Position numbers and translations under genes: made by a program | Shown here: positions 8,435 to 18,711 of the stretch, piece by piece | How the letters are laid out: each line of letters opens with the position of its first letter | Numbering within the stretch: the first letter of the stretch is position 1 | Notes under the pieces: model-generated | The model's input: the letters and a program-made list of their open reading frames with translations, nothing else | What the model was told of the DNA's origin: nothing | Database searches by the model: none | DNA from: Bauldia sp. | Lineage (GTDB): Bacteria; Pseudomonadota; Alphaproteobacteria; Rhizobiales; Kaistiaceae | Length of the DNA: 64,000 nt | Direction: 5' to 3' | Assembly: GCF_020442045.1 (NCBI RefSeq) | Contig: NZ_JAGRLA010000131.1 | Location: forward strand, 1 to 64,000

Positions 8435-9322
8435 ATGTCCATCAAGACCCAGCCCTCGATTCGCCCGATCGACCACCTCGTCATCGCCGTCCACGATCTC
8501 GACGCGGCGCGTGACGCCTATGCCCGCCTCGGCTTCACGCTGACCCCCGAGGCCAGGCATCCCTTCGGCACGGCCAATTCCGTGGTCCAGCTCGAGGGGG
8601 GATACCTCGAGCTCCTGGCCATCGACGACGAGGCGCGGATCGCCGAGCCGGCCGGGGACGGCTTCTCCTTCGCCGCCTTCAATCGCGACTATCTCGAGGC
8701 GCGGGAGGGGCTTTCGATGCTGGCACTGAGGAGCGCCGATCCCGCCGGCGACCGGGCCGACTTCGCCCGGCACGGGCTGCCGGTCTACGCGCCCTTCCGC
8801 TTCGAGCGACAGGCGCGGGCCCCGGACGGTACCGAGACCGACCTCGCCTTCTCGCTGACCTTCACCGGCAACCGGCAGATCCGCGACGCCGGCTTCTTCA
8901 CCTGCCGGAACGAGCGCCCCGGAAACTTCTGGCGTCCGGCCTACCAGGCGCATGCCAACGGCGCGGCGCGGATCGAGGCGGTGGTCATGGTCGCCCGCGA
9001 TCCGGCCGACTTCCACGAGTTCTTCTTCTACTTCACCGGCCAGCATACCATGCGCGCCGACAGCCTGACCGTGACCCTCGACACCGGTGGCGGCCTGATC
9101 GACCTGGTGACGCGGGTCGGGGCCAGGGGCTTCTACGGGGTGGAGGTCGAGCCAGGCCCGAGCCCGCGCTTCGTGGCGATGCGGATCGCGGTGCCGGATC
9201 TCGCGGCGGTCCGTGACACGCTCAGGGCCAACGGCGTCGGGCATCACGACCTCCTCGGGCGGGTGGTGGTGCCGCCGGACGAGGCCTGCGGCGTCGCCGT
9301 GGCGTTTTCCGAGGCTCCCTGA
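8435..9322 (+). CDS. VOC family protein (glyoxalase-like domain)
   Basis: The 295-residue product contains two copies of the beta-alpha-beta-beta-beta VOC module. The first starts IRPIDHLVIAVHDLDAARDA with the metal-type His, followed by LGFTLTPEARHPFGTANSV and LEGGYLELLAI, where the Glu is a likely second ligand. The second begins near residue 168 (IEAVVMVARDPADFHEFFFY) and ends VGHHDLLGRVVVPPDEACG. This organisation matches the Glyoxalase_3-like single-chain group found next to catabolic genes. Members are dioxygenases, isomerases or lyases; I cannot pick one. ATG 8435 is 40 bp after the EEP gene. It is convergent with the flavoprotein gene ending at 9362. Confidence 0.8.
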   Translation: MSIKTQPSIRPIDHLVIAVHDLDAARDAYARLGFTLTPEARHPFGTANSVVQLEGGYLELLAIDDEARIAEPAGDGFSFAAFNRDYLEAREGLSMLALRSADPAGDRADFARHGLPVYAPFRFERQARAPDGTETDLAFSLTFTGNRQIRDAGFFTCRNERPGNFWRPAYQAHANGAARIEAVVMVARDPADFHEFFFYFTGQHTMRADSLTVTLDTGGGLIDLVTRVGARGFYGVEVEPGPSPRFVAMRIAVPDLAAVRDTLRANGVGHHDLLGRVVVPPDEACGVAVAFSEAP

Positions 9323-9361
9323 GCCGCGACCCGCCAAGCCGCGGGATCTCCGCTTGGCCGA

Positions 9362-11044
9362 TCAGTGGTGGGGCGAGCCCGCGCCCAGCGTCCCCTCGGG
9401 ACGGCGCTGCAGATACTGGTGGACGAAGGCGATGGCCATGCTGCCCTCGCCGACGGCGGCGGCGACCCGCTTGACCGGGCTGAAGCGGACGTCGCCGCAG
9501 GCGAAGAAGCCGGGAACGCTGGTTTCGAGCAGGTAGGGAGCGCGATCCTCCGGCCATCGGCCGACCCTGACCACGTCTTCGCCGGTCAGGACGAAGCCCC
9601 GACGGTCGCGGGCGATATCGTCCGGCAGCCACCCGGTCTCGGCATCCGCGCCGATGAAGATGAATACGCCGCCGGATTCCTCCCGGCGGGTCTCGCCGCC
9701 GGCCCGATCGACGATATCGACCGCGGTCAGGTGGTCGTTGCCATGAACCGCGGTGATCTCCGACCGGAGCAGGACACGGATGTTCGACTTGCCGCGAATC
9801 TGGTCGACGAGATACTGCGACATGCTCTTCTCGAGGGCGTCGCCGCGGACCACCAGCGATACGGTGCGCGCGTGATTGGCGAAGAACATCGCCGCCTGGC
9901 CCGCCGAATTGCCGGCCCCGATCAGGTGGATGTCGAGGCCCTGGGTCACGTCGGCTTCGCTGCGCGAGGCGCCATAATAGATGCCTTTGCCTATCAGCTC
10001 GTCGAAGCCAGCGATCGACAACCGGCGCCAGCTGACGCCGGTCGCCAGGATGACGGTACGGGCATGCAGGATGTCGCCGCCGTCGAGCGAGATGGTCCGG
10101 GTTTCCGGGTCGATCCGCCGGATCGAGCGCGTGACCAGTATCTCGGCGCCGAGACGCCGCGCCTGACGCAGGGCGCGGCCCGCCAGCTCGTCGCCGGATA
10201 TGCCGCTGGGGAATCCGAGGTAATTCTCGATCCGTGACGACGTGCCGGCCTGACCGCCCGGCGCTTCCCGCTCGATGACGATCGTCCGCAGCCCCTCCGA
10301 GGCGCCATAGACGGCGGCGGCGAGCCCGGCCGGTCCGCCCCCGACGATAACCGTGTCGTATTCCGCGTGATGGGGGGTGGTTTCCAGATGGAGCCGCTCG
10401 GCGAGCTCACGGTGGTTCGGCCGCGCCAGGACCGTGCCATCCACCAGCCGGAGCAGGGGAAGGTCCGAATCGGCGGGCGGCGGGCCGTGCCAGTGCGCCG
10501 CGAACTCGGGCGTCTCCAGCGTCAGGGAATCGAAGACGATCTGGTTGCTCGACAGGAAGCGGCGGAGCGCGACGCAGGTCGTGTCCCAGCGATGGCCGAC
10601 GATGGTGACCTGGGCGGGATGCGGCGCGGAGGCAATGCCCTTGAGCCCGCCAAGCCGCTCGCGGGCGAGGTCGTTCACCGCATTGGCGAGGTCGGGAACC
10701 TCGTCGGCGATGATGTGGTACTGGCGGGCGCTCACCTTGAGGATGCGCGAGGGGACCGCGGCGCGGCCGCCGGCCTGAAACGGACTGCCGTAAGCCAGCG
10801 TGACTTCGCCGTGAAGCTGACCGACCTTGCGCTCGCCGATCTTCCTCTCGGTTCCGTCGATCAGCTTGACGATGTCGAGCCTGCCTTCGAGGACGAGAAA
10901 GAGGGCGGCCTCGTCGCCCTCGTTGATGACATCCTCGCCGGCGCCGACACGAATGTCGGCCGCCACCCGCAGCAGGTCGGCGAGATGCCGCTTTCCGAGC
11001 GGCGCGAAGAGCGGTACGGCCGCGAGGTCCTTGATCGTGAGCAT
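9362..11044 (-). CDS. Three-domain fusion: cyclic-nucleotide-binding, thioredoxin-like and thioredoxin-reductase-like flavoprotein
   Basis: The 560-residue product starts at ATG 11044 behind GAGGGGGG. Residues 1-125 form a CNB domain (LFAPLGKRHLADLL, then LVLEGRLDIV and a capped barrel). Residues 144-222 look like a thioredoxin/glutaredoxin fold (VTIVGHRWDTTCVALRRFL) with one Cys. Residues 229-545 are a TrxR-type pyridine nucleotide-disulphide oxidoreductase, with FAD motif VGGGPAG (234-240), NAD(P)H motif IGAGNSAGQ (376-384) and ACGDVR near the end. The CxxC redox centre of real thioredoxin reductase is absent: the site reads YYGASRSEAD (357-366). It is therefore an NAD(P)H-linked flavoprotein that probably does not reduce thioredoxin by the classical route. 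The architecture is known and often annotated as FAD-dependent oxidoreductase; the physiological acceptor is not established from sequence. Confidence 0.85.
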   Translation of the reverse strand: MLTIKDLAAVPLFAPLGKRHLADLLRVAADIRVGAGEDVINEGDEAALFLVLEGRLDIVKLIDGTERKIGERKVGQLHGEVTLAYGSPFQAGGRAAVPSRILKVSARQYHIIADEVPDLANAVNDLARERLGGLKGIASAPHPAQVTIVGHRWDTTCVALRRFLSSNQIVFDSLTLETPEFAAHWHGPPPADSDLPLLRLVDGTVLARPNHRELAERLHLETTPHHAEYDTVIVGGGPAGLAAAVYGASEGLRTIVIEREAPGGQAGTSSRIENYLGFPSGISGDELAGRALRQARRLGAEILVTRSIRRIDPETRTISLDGGDILHARTVILATGVSWRRLSIAGFDELIGKGIYYGASRSEADVTQGLDIHLIGAGNSAGQAAMFFANHARTVSLVVRGDALEKSMSQYLVDQIRGKSNIRVLLRSEITAVHGNDHLTAVDIVDRAGGETRREESGGVFIFIGADAETGWLPDDIARDRRGFVLTGEDVVRVGRWPEDRAPYLLETSVPGFFACGDVRFSPVKRVAAAVGEGSMAIAFVHQYLQRRPEGTLGAGSPHH

Positions 11045-11217
11045 GACCCCCCTCGGCGCCGCAGGCAGACGCGGCGCCATTTTGCCGGTCAATCTGCACC
11101 TATTTGGCAAGAAAGACGATAGGACATTGGTTGTGGCGTCAGGTCCCCGCCCGGCTTCGACAACGCGTGAGACTGCTCTCTTTCGCTTTCCGCCGCGATG
11201 CGTATGATCCCGCCACC

Positions 11218-12051
11218 ATGACAGAACCCAACGCCCATGTTCCGGTCGGTGACGCCACGTTCGGCAACGACCTGCCGCTTTCGCTGATCGCCGGCCCGTG
11301 CCAGCTCGAATCCCGCAACCATGCCTTCGACATGGCGGGACGGCTCAAGGAGATGACCGCGGCGCTCGGGATCGGCCTCGTCTACAAGACCTCCTTCGAC
11401 AAGGCGAACCGCACCAGCCTCGGCGGCCGGCGCGGCGTCGGGCTGGAGGAGGCGCTGCCGATCTTCGCGGATCTCCGCGCCGAGCTCGGGGTGCCGATCC
11501 TCACCGACATCCACGAGCGCGAGCAATGCGCGATCGTCGCCGAGCATGTCGACATCCTCCAGATCCCGGCCTTTCTTTGCCGGCAAACCGACCTGCTGGT
11601 GGCCGCGGCCCGGACCGGCAAGGTGGTCAACGTCAAGAAGGGCCAGTTCCTCGCCCCCTGGGACATGAAGAACGTGCTCGCCAAGATCGTCGACAGCGGC
11701 AATCCCAACGTGCTCTTGACCGAGCGCGGCGCGAGCTTCGGCTACAACACGCTGGTCTCCGACATGCGGGCGCTGCCGATCATGGCCGCGACCGGGGCGC
11801 CGGTGATCTTCGATGCGACCCATTCGGTGCAGCAGCCGGGCGGGCAGGGGACGTCCTCCGGCGGCGACCGGCGGATGGTGCCGGTGCTGGCGCGGGCCGC
11901 TGTCGCGGTCGGCGTCGCCGGCGTCTTCATCGAGACCCACCAGGACCCGGACAACGCGCCCTCCGACGGACCCAACATGGTGCCGATCGACCGGCTGCCG
12001 GCCCTGCTCGGGACGCTGATGGCGCTCGACCGGGCCACCAAGGGCGGCTGA
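11218..12051 (+). CDS. kdsA: 3-deoxy-8-phosphooctulonate synthase (KDO-8-phosphate synthase)
   Basis: The 277-residue enzyme condenses phosphoenolpyruvate with arabinose 5-phosphate to KDO-8-P for lipid A/LPS inner core synthesis in the cytoplasm. Clear family segments are [84 protein letters not shown] and the terminal [18 protein letters not shown]. Cys in GPCQLES marks the possible metal site of class II enzymes. ATG 11218 gives the usual length, although its ribosome site is weak; a TTG-initiated extension to 11104 is in frame but not family-like. In many alphaproteobacteria kdsA is directly followed by eno; here an inverted operon lies between them. Confidence 0.95.
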   Translation: MTEPNAHVPVGDATFGNDLPLSLIAGPCQLESRNHAFDMAGRLKEMTAALGIGLVYKTSFDKANRTSLGGRRGVGLEEALPIFADLRAELGVPILTDIHEREQCAIVAEHVDILQIPAFLCRQTDLLVAAARTGKVVNVKKGQFLAPWDMKNVLAKIVDSGNPNVLLTERGASFGYNTLVSDMRALPIMAATGAPVIFDATHSVQQPGGQGTSSGGDRRMVPVLARAAVAVGVAGVFIETHQDPDNAPSDGPNMVPIDRLPALLGTLMALDRATKGG

Positions 12052-12057
12052 GGCGGC

Positions 12058-12594
12058 TCACGCCCCGTCGGTCAGCCGGCCGAGGATCGCCTGGCCTTCC
12101 GGCCAGTCGCCGAGGCCGGACTCGGCATTGATGTGGCCCTTGCGGCCGACATCGACGAAATCCGAACCCCAGCGGGTGGCGAAGAAGCGGGCCCGGGTGC
12201 TCGAGACATAGGGATCGTCCTCGCTGGCGACGAGGATGGTGGGGAAGGGGATGCGCCGCTTCGGCATCGGCGCGAAATCGCGCAAGGGATCCTCGATCCG
12301 AGCGAAGTTGTCGGCGTCCGGGGGCGCCACCAGCATCGCCGCGGCGACGTCGACCTCCGGGTGGTCCTCGGCCATTTCGGCGACGAGAACCGAGCCGAGG
12401 CTGTGGGCGACGAGGATGCTGCCGGGATGCGCCGCGATCGCCGCGAGCAGGGTCTCCATCCAGTCGGCCTTGCGGGGGTGGTCCCAATCTGCCTGCTCGA
12501 CGCGCAGGACGTTCGGCATCCCGCGCTCCCAGAGCGTCTGCCAATGGGTCGGGCCCGACCCGTTCCAGCCGGGGACGGTGAGGATCGTCGTCAT
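12058..12594 (-). CDS. RBBP9/YdeN-type alpha/beta hydrolase
   Basis: The 178-residue product matches the short serine hydrolase family (RBBP9, YdeN). TVPGWNGSGPTHWQTLWE is the diagnostic N-terminal oxyanion segment. LVAHSLGSVL carries the nucleophile Ser65, LVASEDDPYV the acid near Asp127, and RKGHINAESG the base His154; the triad appears complete. ATG 12594 follows GGAGGAG. Substrate is unknown; such enzymes hydrolyse small esters or act on aminoacyl or acyl groups. It is the last gene of a probable minus-strand operon (DUF1835-queF-TMEM175-hydrolase), 47 bp behind the channel gene, and ends only 6 bp from the stop of convergent kdsA. Confidence 0.88.
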   Translation of the reverse strand: MTTILTVPGWNGSGPTHWQTLWERGMPNVLRVEQADWDHPRKADWMETLLAAIAAHPGSILVAHSLGSVLVAEMAEDHPEVDVAAAMLVAPPDADNFARIEDPLRDFAPMPKRRIPFPTILVASEDDPYVSSTRARFFATRWGSDFVDVGRKGHINAESGLGDWPEGQAILGRLTDGA

Positions 12595-12641
12595 GGTCCG
12601 GTACTCCTCCGGTTCAGAACCGGCGATCGCCACTCAGTCGA

Positions 12642-13217
12642 TCAGTCCTTGACGATCCGCTCGATGCGGCGATCCGGCACGAGCCATACGATGGCGACGG
12701 CGAAATAAAGCACCATCGACACGGTGCTGGAAAAATATGCCACGACAATCGCCGCGAGATAGGCGGCGAGGGAAAGCTTGCCCTTGAAATCGTGACCGAG
12801 AGCCTGCGCGATCTGGGAATCCTCGCCGTTTGCCGCGATCAGGGTCGCCGCGAGGATCGTGTAACCGATGGCGCTCATCAACTGGACGACACCATAGACC
12901 GCGACGGGTACCGGCGCGAAGTGGTTCTCACCCATCCAGCCGGTGACGAACGGCATGAGCGACAGCCAGAACAGGAAATAGAGATTCGCCCACAATACGC
13001 GGCCGTCGACGCGCTTCGCGGCGTGGAGCATGTGGTGGTGGTTGTTCCAGAAGATGCCGATATTGACGAAGCTGAGAACATAGCTGAGAAAGACCGGGGC
13101 CAACGGCAGGAGGGCGCTCAGCGTCTCGCCGTGCGGGACCTTCATCTCCAGCACCATGATGGTGATGATGATGGCGATGACGCCGTCGCTGAACGCCTCG
13201 AGCCGCCCCTTGGTCAT
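12642..13217 (-). CDS. TMEM175-family potassium channel-like membrane protein
   Basis: The 191-residue product starts with KGRLEAFSDGVIAIIITIMV, which contains the FSDG signature of helix 1 in TMEM175/DUF1211 proteins. About six hydrophobic helices follow. Bacterial members have a single six-helix repeat and form tetrameric K+-permeable channels gated by hydrophobic residues on helix 1 rather than by a classical selectivity filter. NHHHMLHAAKRVD is the usual His-rich loop after helix 2. ATG 13217 lies 2 bases beyond the queF stop, so translation is probably coupled. A larger frame to 13268 overlaps queF and lacks family character. The pairing with queF and DUF1835 is not a known functional association. 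Confidence 0.85.
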   Translation of the reverse strand: MTKGRLEAFSDGVIAIIITIMVLEMKVPHGETLSALLPLAPVFLSYVLSFVNIGIFWNNHHHMLHAAKRVDGRVLWANLYFLFWLSLMPFVTGWMGENHFAPVPVAVYGVVQLMSAIGYTILAATLIAANGEDSQIAQALGHDFKGKLSLAAYLAAIVVAYFSSTVSMVLYFAVAIVWLVPDRRIERIVKD

Positions 13218-13218
13218 C

Positions 13219-13671
13219 TCATCCCCTGCCGCGATAGGGCGCGATCCCCTGGTCCGTGATCCAGACATCGGCGGGCGCGGCGCCGGTCTGCCAGAAGACG
13301 TCGATCGGCATGCCGCCGCGCGGATTGAAATAGCCGCCGATGCGGAGCCATTGCGGCTTGAGGAGGTCGGCGAGCCGGGCGCCGATCGAGACGGTGCAGT
13401 CCTCGTGGAAGGCGCCGTGGTTGCGGAAGGACTGGAGGTAGAGCTTCAGCGACTTCGACTCGACCAGCCATTGGCCGGGGACGTAGTCGATCATCAGGAT
13501 GCCGAAATCGGGCTGGCCGGTGACCGGGCAGATCGAGGTGAATTCGGGAAAGGTGAAGCGGGCCATATAGGCCTTGGCCGGATGCGGGTTGGGCACCCGG
13601 TCGAGGGTCGCCTCTTCGGGGCTCCGCGGAATCGGCACGGAGCGGCCGAGCTGCGGCTTCTTGCTAGCCAT
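13219..13671 (-). CDS. queF: NADPH-dependent 7-cyano-7-deazaguanine reductase
   Basis: The 150-residue enzyme is the short (type I) QueF that reduces the nitrile preQ0 to the amine preQ1 for queuosine in tRNA. Catalytic Cys48 lies in [12 protein letters not shown]. The QueF motif ESKSLKLY (71-78) and the following [12 protein letters not shown] with the His/Glu residues are complete. ATG 13671 gives a normal length; an upstream extension to 13722 overlaps the preceding gene. It overlaps the stop of the DUF1835 gene by 8 bp and is followed by the TMEM175 gene after one base, so the three are translationally packed. No other queuosine biosynthesis gene is visible in the window. Confidence 0.95.
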   Translation of the reverse strand: MASKKPQLGRSVPIPRSPEEATLDRVPNPHPAKAYMARFTFPEFTSICPVTGQPDFGILMIDYVPGQWLVESKSLKLYLQSFRNHGAFHEDCTVSIGARLADLLKPQWLRIGGYFNPRGGMPIDVFWQTGAAPADVWITDQGIAPYRGRG

Positions 13672-14647
13672 GGGACTGGAATCCGGTTTCGGGAGGAAGG
13701 AGCGTTGCCTGCCGCCGCTCATAGCGCCAGACGTCGCGGCCTTTCAAGCGGGTTCCGGCCCACCAGCGATCGATGCCGTTCAGCGCGACATGATCCGCCT
13801 CGCCGGCAAGCACCGCCTTGCCGGCCCCGGTGAGGTCGAGCGTCGGGGCGGAAAGCACGTCACGCGGATCGTCGACACCGGCGATCGGGGTGAAGCCGGC
13901 GATCAGCGGGGTCTCGGCAAAGGCCAGGCCATGCAGCATGGCGAAGAAGCTGGCATCGCCCATGAAGGCGGCCTCCTCCTTTTCGAGGGCGGCGGCGAAG
14001 AGGCGCCCCGGCGCCGCCGTACCGGCACCGATCAGGGCGAGGGCGGCTTCCTCGCTGCGCGACAGGCCATGGGCGCCGGGGAGTTCCTGGAGGAAGCGGG
14101 TCAGGGCCGGGGCCAGGAAGGGCAGGCGGTCGAGCGGCTCTTCGAGCCGGCGGTCGACATAGTCCGGCGTCGGCATGACGAGATCGGCCCAGACCTGCTC
14201 GCCGAGCTCAAGCTCTTCCTCCCCGACGGCGCGGGCATGCTCGGCGAAGCGCAGGATCGTCTCCGGCCGCTGGTGGCCGAGGAATTCGTCGGTCTGGACG
14301 AGCAGCAGGCCGTCGCTCCGGCCCTCGTCGGCGAAGAAGGACAGGACCTGGACGAGCTGGAGCTGGTCATAGAGGTCATGCTCGAACCACAGCTCGATCC
14401 GGTCGAAGGACTGGTGGCGGCGAAGCACCGCGTCGCGCCCGGCAAAGGTCTCGGCGACCTCGGCGGCAGCAAGGCCGAAGCGTTCGGCGAGGAATGCCGC
14501 CCGTTCCGCCGAATTCCGCTCGAGCGGGCCGGCCAGCAGGCGTCCCTCATGCAGGACGTCGCGCCATGGCAGGATCTCGCCGTCGCGCCCGGCGGCGGCA
14601 AGAAGCTCGGCGGCGCTGTCGCCATTGGTGATGATCAGTGTGGCCAT
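13664..14647 (-). CDS. DUF1835 domain-containing protein
   Basis: The 327-residue product opens with the DUF1835 hallmark [13 protein letters not shown] followed by [13 protein letters not shown]. The middle has [17 protein letters not shown] and a helical region, and the C-terminal 100 residues form a second module ([13 protein letters not shown] to the end). These proteins are widespread and of unknown function. There is no signal peptide or membrane segment. It appears to lead an operon with queF (8-bp overlap), TMEM175 and a hydrolase, and is divergent from eno across a 107-bp gap. The ribosome site ahead of ATG 14647 is weak. It is cytoplasmic by sequence; I cannot assign a reaction. Confidence 0.8.
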   Translation of the reverse strand: MATLIITNGDSAAELLAAAGRDGEILPWRDVLHEGRLLAGPLERNSAERAAFLAERFGLAAAEVAETFAGRDAVLRRHQSFDRIELWFEHDLYDQLQLVQVLSFFADEGRSDGLLLVQTDEFLGHQRPETILRFAEHARAVGEEELELGEQVWADLVMPTPDYVDRRLEEPLDRLPFLAPALTRFLQELPGAHGLSRSEEAALALIGAGTAAPGRLFAAALEKEEAAFMGDASFFAMLHGLAFAETPLIAGFTPIAGVDDPRDVLSAPTLDLTGAGKAVLAGEADHVALNGIDRWWAGTRLKGRDVWRYERRQATLLPPETGFQSHG

Positions 14648-14721
14648 AGGCGGAAAACATGGCCATCCGGCATCCGAATGTCACGTCAATTTCCCTTCCG
14701 CCGGTGGGCCGGCTCGGGTAG

Positions 14722-16032
<1,311 letters not shown>

Positions 16033-16052
16033 GCCCGTCCGGGCGCACGCCG

Positions 16053-17375
16053 CTAGCGGCTGTCCAGTATGGCCACGGCGACGAGCATCAGCACCACCGC
16101 GGGGACCGTCTTGACCAGCGCCCCGAGCGGCTCGATCCAGAGGTCCGGTGTCAGGACGGCCGCGCCTGCCATGTAGCCGAGCGCCACGGCGATCCCGGCG
16201 ATCAGGCCGCGCCGGCAGGCAGGCCGCCAGGCGATGGCCATGCCGATCGCGATGTCGGCGAGGGCGCTGACGACGGTGATCGCATCGGCGAGCGCCGGGT
16301 GGAAGCCGTGCCGCGTGAGAATCCCCGCCGCCGCCTGGAAGGAGACGGTGAGCGCGATCAATCCGGACAGGGTCCAGAAGAGCGCGAGCGACGCGACGAC
16401 GAACGGCTTCAGCAGGAAGAGCCGGGCGAACCACACCTCCTGAATGGTCGCCGGCAGCGAAGCGAGGATCCGGCCGAGCGGCGCGGGTTCGATCCCGGTC
16501 GCGGCGATCCACGGCAGCGGGTCGCCCCTGACGCCGCGGCGCATCTCGGCGAGCCCCGTGCTGCGGACCGGCGGCGCCCAGCCGAGACGCGAGGCGAGGT
16601 CGCCAAGGCGTGCGCCAACCGTGAGCAGCCATGAGGGGAGGTTGACGATCGGGCGCGGGCCACCGAAGTGCCGGCGGAGCCCGGCAACGACGTCGCCGGC
16701 GGTCGATTGCTCGCGCTCCATGAGGTCCCAGGTGGCGCTCCAGGTCCGCTCGCCCTGTCGCCACCTGTCAGCGACGACGGCCACGGTCGCGACGATGTCG
16801 GAGATTCCGATCGCGGCGAAGGGCGCCTGCCAGTCGGCCGGCGCGAGGTCGACCGGCAATGCGGCGAGCGCGCGAAAAAGTGCGCTGGCGCCATAGGCAA
16901 CCGGCGCGAGAACGATGCCCGGACGCAGGATGACGAAAGGCAGCCCGCTGTCGCGGATCAACTGCTCGGCCCGGCGTTTGGTCCGGCTGAAAGCTGTCCG
17001 GTCGCTGTTCGCCTCGCCCGGGATCGAGACATGGATCAGCAGCTTCGGCCGCCCCGCCCGGGTCATCGCGCTGATCAGGCGGGCGACGAAGGCACGATGG
17101 ATGGCATCGGCGGTCTCGCCGCCGCGATCCTGGAGAATACCGGCGGCGTTGATCACGATGTCGCTTCCGCCGAGCAACGCCGCGAGCGTCTCTTCATCGG
17201 GCGCCGCGAACGGCGCCGTGATCGCATTCTCGCCAAGCGCGGCATGCTGAGCGGACGTGAACCGGCGCGCGATCGCGATGACGGGGTGGGCGCCGCGCTT
17301 CAATTCCGCCGCCAGCGCGAAGCCGATCAGGCCGGATGCGCCGAGAACCGCGATGGTTGGGGCGGGAGTGGTCAT
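16053..17375 (-). CDS. SDR-type NAD(P)-binding protein fused to a DoxX-like membrane domain
   Basis: The 440-residue protein begins with an extended/atypical SDR (NAD-dependent epimerase-like) domain: VLGASGLIGFALAAELKR is the dinucleotide motif and SDIVINAAGILQDRGGE follows. From about residue 315 four hydrophobic segments form a DoxX-like four-helix membrane module, starting WFARLFLLKPFVVASLAL. The same fusion is known from proteobacteria and is of unknown physiological role; redox or quinone-linked functions have been proposed for DoxX relatives. The gene is 3 bp downstream of a DUF2269 membrane protein gene, with which it forms an operon. It is convergent with eno. Its stop lies inside a 12-bp palindrome (16049-16060). 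Confidence 0.85.
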   Translation of the reverse strand: MTTPAPTIAVLGASGLIGFALAAELKRGAHPVIAIARRFTSAQHAALGENAITAPFAAPDEETLAALLGGSDIVINAAGILQDRGGETADAIHRAFVARLISAMTRAGRPKLLIHVSIPGEANSDRTAFSRTKRRAEQLIRDSGLPFVILRPGIVLAPVAYGASALFRALAALPVDLAPADWQAPFAAIGISDIVATVAVVADRWRQGERTWSATWDLMEREQSTAGDVVAGLRRHFGGPRPIVNLPSWLLTVGARLGDLASRLGWAPPVRSTGLAEMRRGVRGDPLPWIAATGIEPAPLGRILASLPATIQEVWFARLFLLKPFVVASLALFWTLSGLIALTVSFQAAAGILTRHGFHPALADAITVVSALADIAIGMAIAWRPACRRGLIAGIAVALGYMAGAAVLTPDLWIEPLGALVKTVPAVVLMLVAVAILDSR

Positions 17376-17378
17376 CGC

Positions 17379-17882
17379 TCAGAACCCCGGCTTGGCGATC
17401 ATCAGCCAGAGGATCGCAAGGACCGAGCCGAAACCGGGAAAGCCGAAGGCGAACCAGAGGCGGAAGAGGCGATGATACGCCGCCGGCAGCGGTTCGCCGG
17501 CCGATGCCGCGGCCGAAGCGAGATCGCGCATTCGCGCCTGCATCCAGACCACCGGAAACCAGAACAGCCCGGCGACGACGTAGAGGACGAGGGAAACCAC
17601 GATCCAGCCCTGGTCGAGCGGGAAACCGAGCTCGCGGGCGAGAAGGTAACCGGTCACCGGCTGGACGGCCACGGCGGTCGCGGTGAAGAGCCAGTCGGCG
17701 ACGACGACGATGGCGGCCGTTCGCGCCACAAAGGCCGGGTCGCCGCTGCGATGCGCCATCAGCATGAAGAAGGCGATGCCGCTGCCGGTGCCGAGGATGA
17801 CGGTCGCGCCGACGACATGGAGGTACTTGAGAACGAGAAATGACACGACGGACCGCCGCAGGCTGAAGGCTCGGGCCGTCAA
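17379..17882 (-). CDS. DUF2269 family membrane protein
   Basis: The 167-residue product has four hydrophobic helices and the DUF2269 start LVLKYLHVVGATVILGTGSG, where the His in LHV is a conserved heme/metal-like position in such four-helix proteins. A GTG at 17846 would give a 155-residue form starting VSFLVLKYLHV, which fits the family N-terminus better than ATG 17882; I keep the ATG but regard the GTG as equally likely. It directly precedes the SDR-DoxX gene (3-bp gap), so both products probably act together in the inner membrane. The function is unknown. Confidence 0.78.
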   Translation of the reverse strand: MTARAFSLRRSVVSFLVLKYLHVVGATVILGTGSGIAFFMLMAHRSGDPAFVARTAAIVVVADWLFTATAVAVQPVTGYLLARELGFPLDQGWIVVSLVLYVVAGLFWFPVVWMQARMRDLASAAASAGEPLPAAYHRLFRLWFAFGFPGFGSVLAILWLMIAKPGF

Positions 17883-17927
17883 CCGTACATCATCTTCGGG
17901 CGGTGGCGACGACCGGCCGGAGGTTGG

Positions 17928-18419
17928 CTACGGCTTGCCGAAAACGACGGGGCCGCCGCCTGAGTCGTTTGAGTGGTTGTCGACGTGCAGGTCGTAGTCG
18001 GTGTCGATGGTCGCGACGAATCGCTCACCGGGTGCCGGCGCCGCGCCTTCGAGGATGCGATAGGCGATCTCCACTTCGCCGCTGTTCCAGGCCATCGCCG
18101 AAATCTCGTAGACGGAGACTCCCTGGTCGAGGCGGCCATCGAGCACGACGGAGGCATTGGGCGGGTCCGCCTCGAAGGCGGCGTCGGCGCCCCACGCGCT
18201 TGCCACATAGGTCTCGATCGCCATGAAGCCGACCTTCCGCTCCGGGCGGTCGGTGAAGACGACGACCGTCGGATCGGGGGACAGCGTCAATTTACCCTCG
18301 GAAGCGACGTCGACCGTCCCCTGGATGACCGCGAGCCATTCCGGGGCCGGCGGGTCGTCGGCCTGGGCGACAGGCGCGGCCAGCAGGAATGCGATGGTCC
18401 ATGTTGCAAGGCGAGGCAT
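17928..18419 (-). CDS. Putative periplasmic protein of unknown function
   Basis: The 163-residue product has a signal peptide (residues 1-20, core TWTIAFLLAAPVAQA). The mature protein starts DDPPAPEW and contains mainly beta-type segments such as LTLSPDPTVVVFTDRPERKV and ASVVLDGRLDQGVSVYEISA, ending GGGPVVFGKP. No cysteine is present in the mature part. ATG 18419 follows GGAG at the right spacing. I do not recognise the family. It lies 45 bp upstream of the DUF2269 gene on the same strand and may share its transcript. A secreted beta-sandwich is the most I can infer. Confidence 0.6.
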   Translation of the reverse strand: MPRLATWTIAFLLAAPVAQADDPPAPEWLAVIQGTVDVASEGKLTLSPDPTVVVFTDRPERKVGFMAIETYVASAWGADAAFEADPPNASVVLDGRLDQGVSVYEISAMAWNSGEVEIAYRILEGAAPAPGERFVATIDTDYDLHVDNHSNDSGGGPVVFGKP

Positions 18420-18711
18420 GAAATATCTCCACCGCTGATTCTTCGGCAGGTTGCGAGTCATGTCGATCAGCCATCTAGCCTCATTGTGCTTGCTGTTCGG
18501 TTACCGACTTCGTGTGTGTCACGCGAAGGCCCACGGCGGGCCGGGCAAACCACGATCCACGAGCGAGCGCCTTCATCTCCATTCGAGGCCACACGGCGCC
18601 GCGTCGCATGGGCGGCGGGGCCTCGACGAAGGATGGCACGCGCCGCCACCATCCGAAACCATCCATTAAGGCTATTGGGCCAATCTGCGACGACATCGGG
18701 CAGGAGTTTCC

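Noticed and set aside
9334..9357. CCAAGC/GCTTGG hairpin between the VOC and flavoprotein genes
   Set aside because: Only 6 bp with a 12-base loop and no T tract on either strand; too weak to call a terminator.
16049..16060. 12-bp palindrome GCCGCTAGCGGC as an eno terminator
   Set aside because: It has no loop or T tract and contains the stop codon of the convergent SDR-DoxX gene; more likely coincidental.
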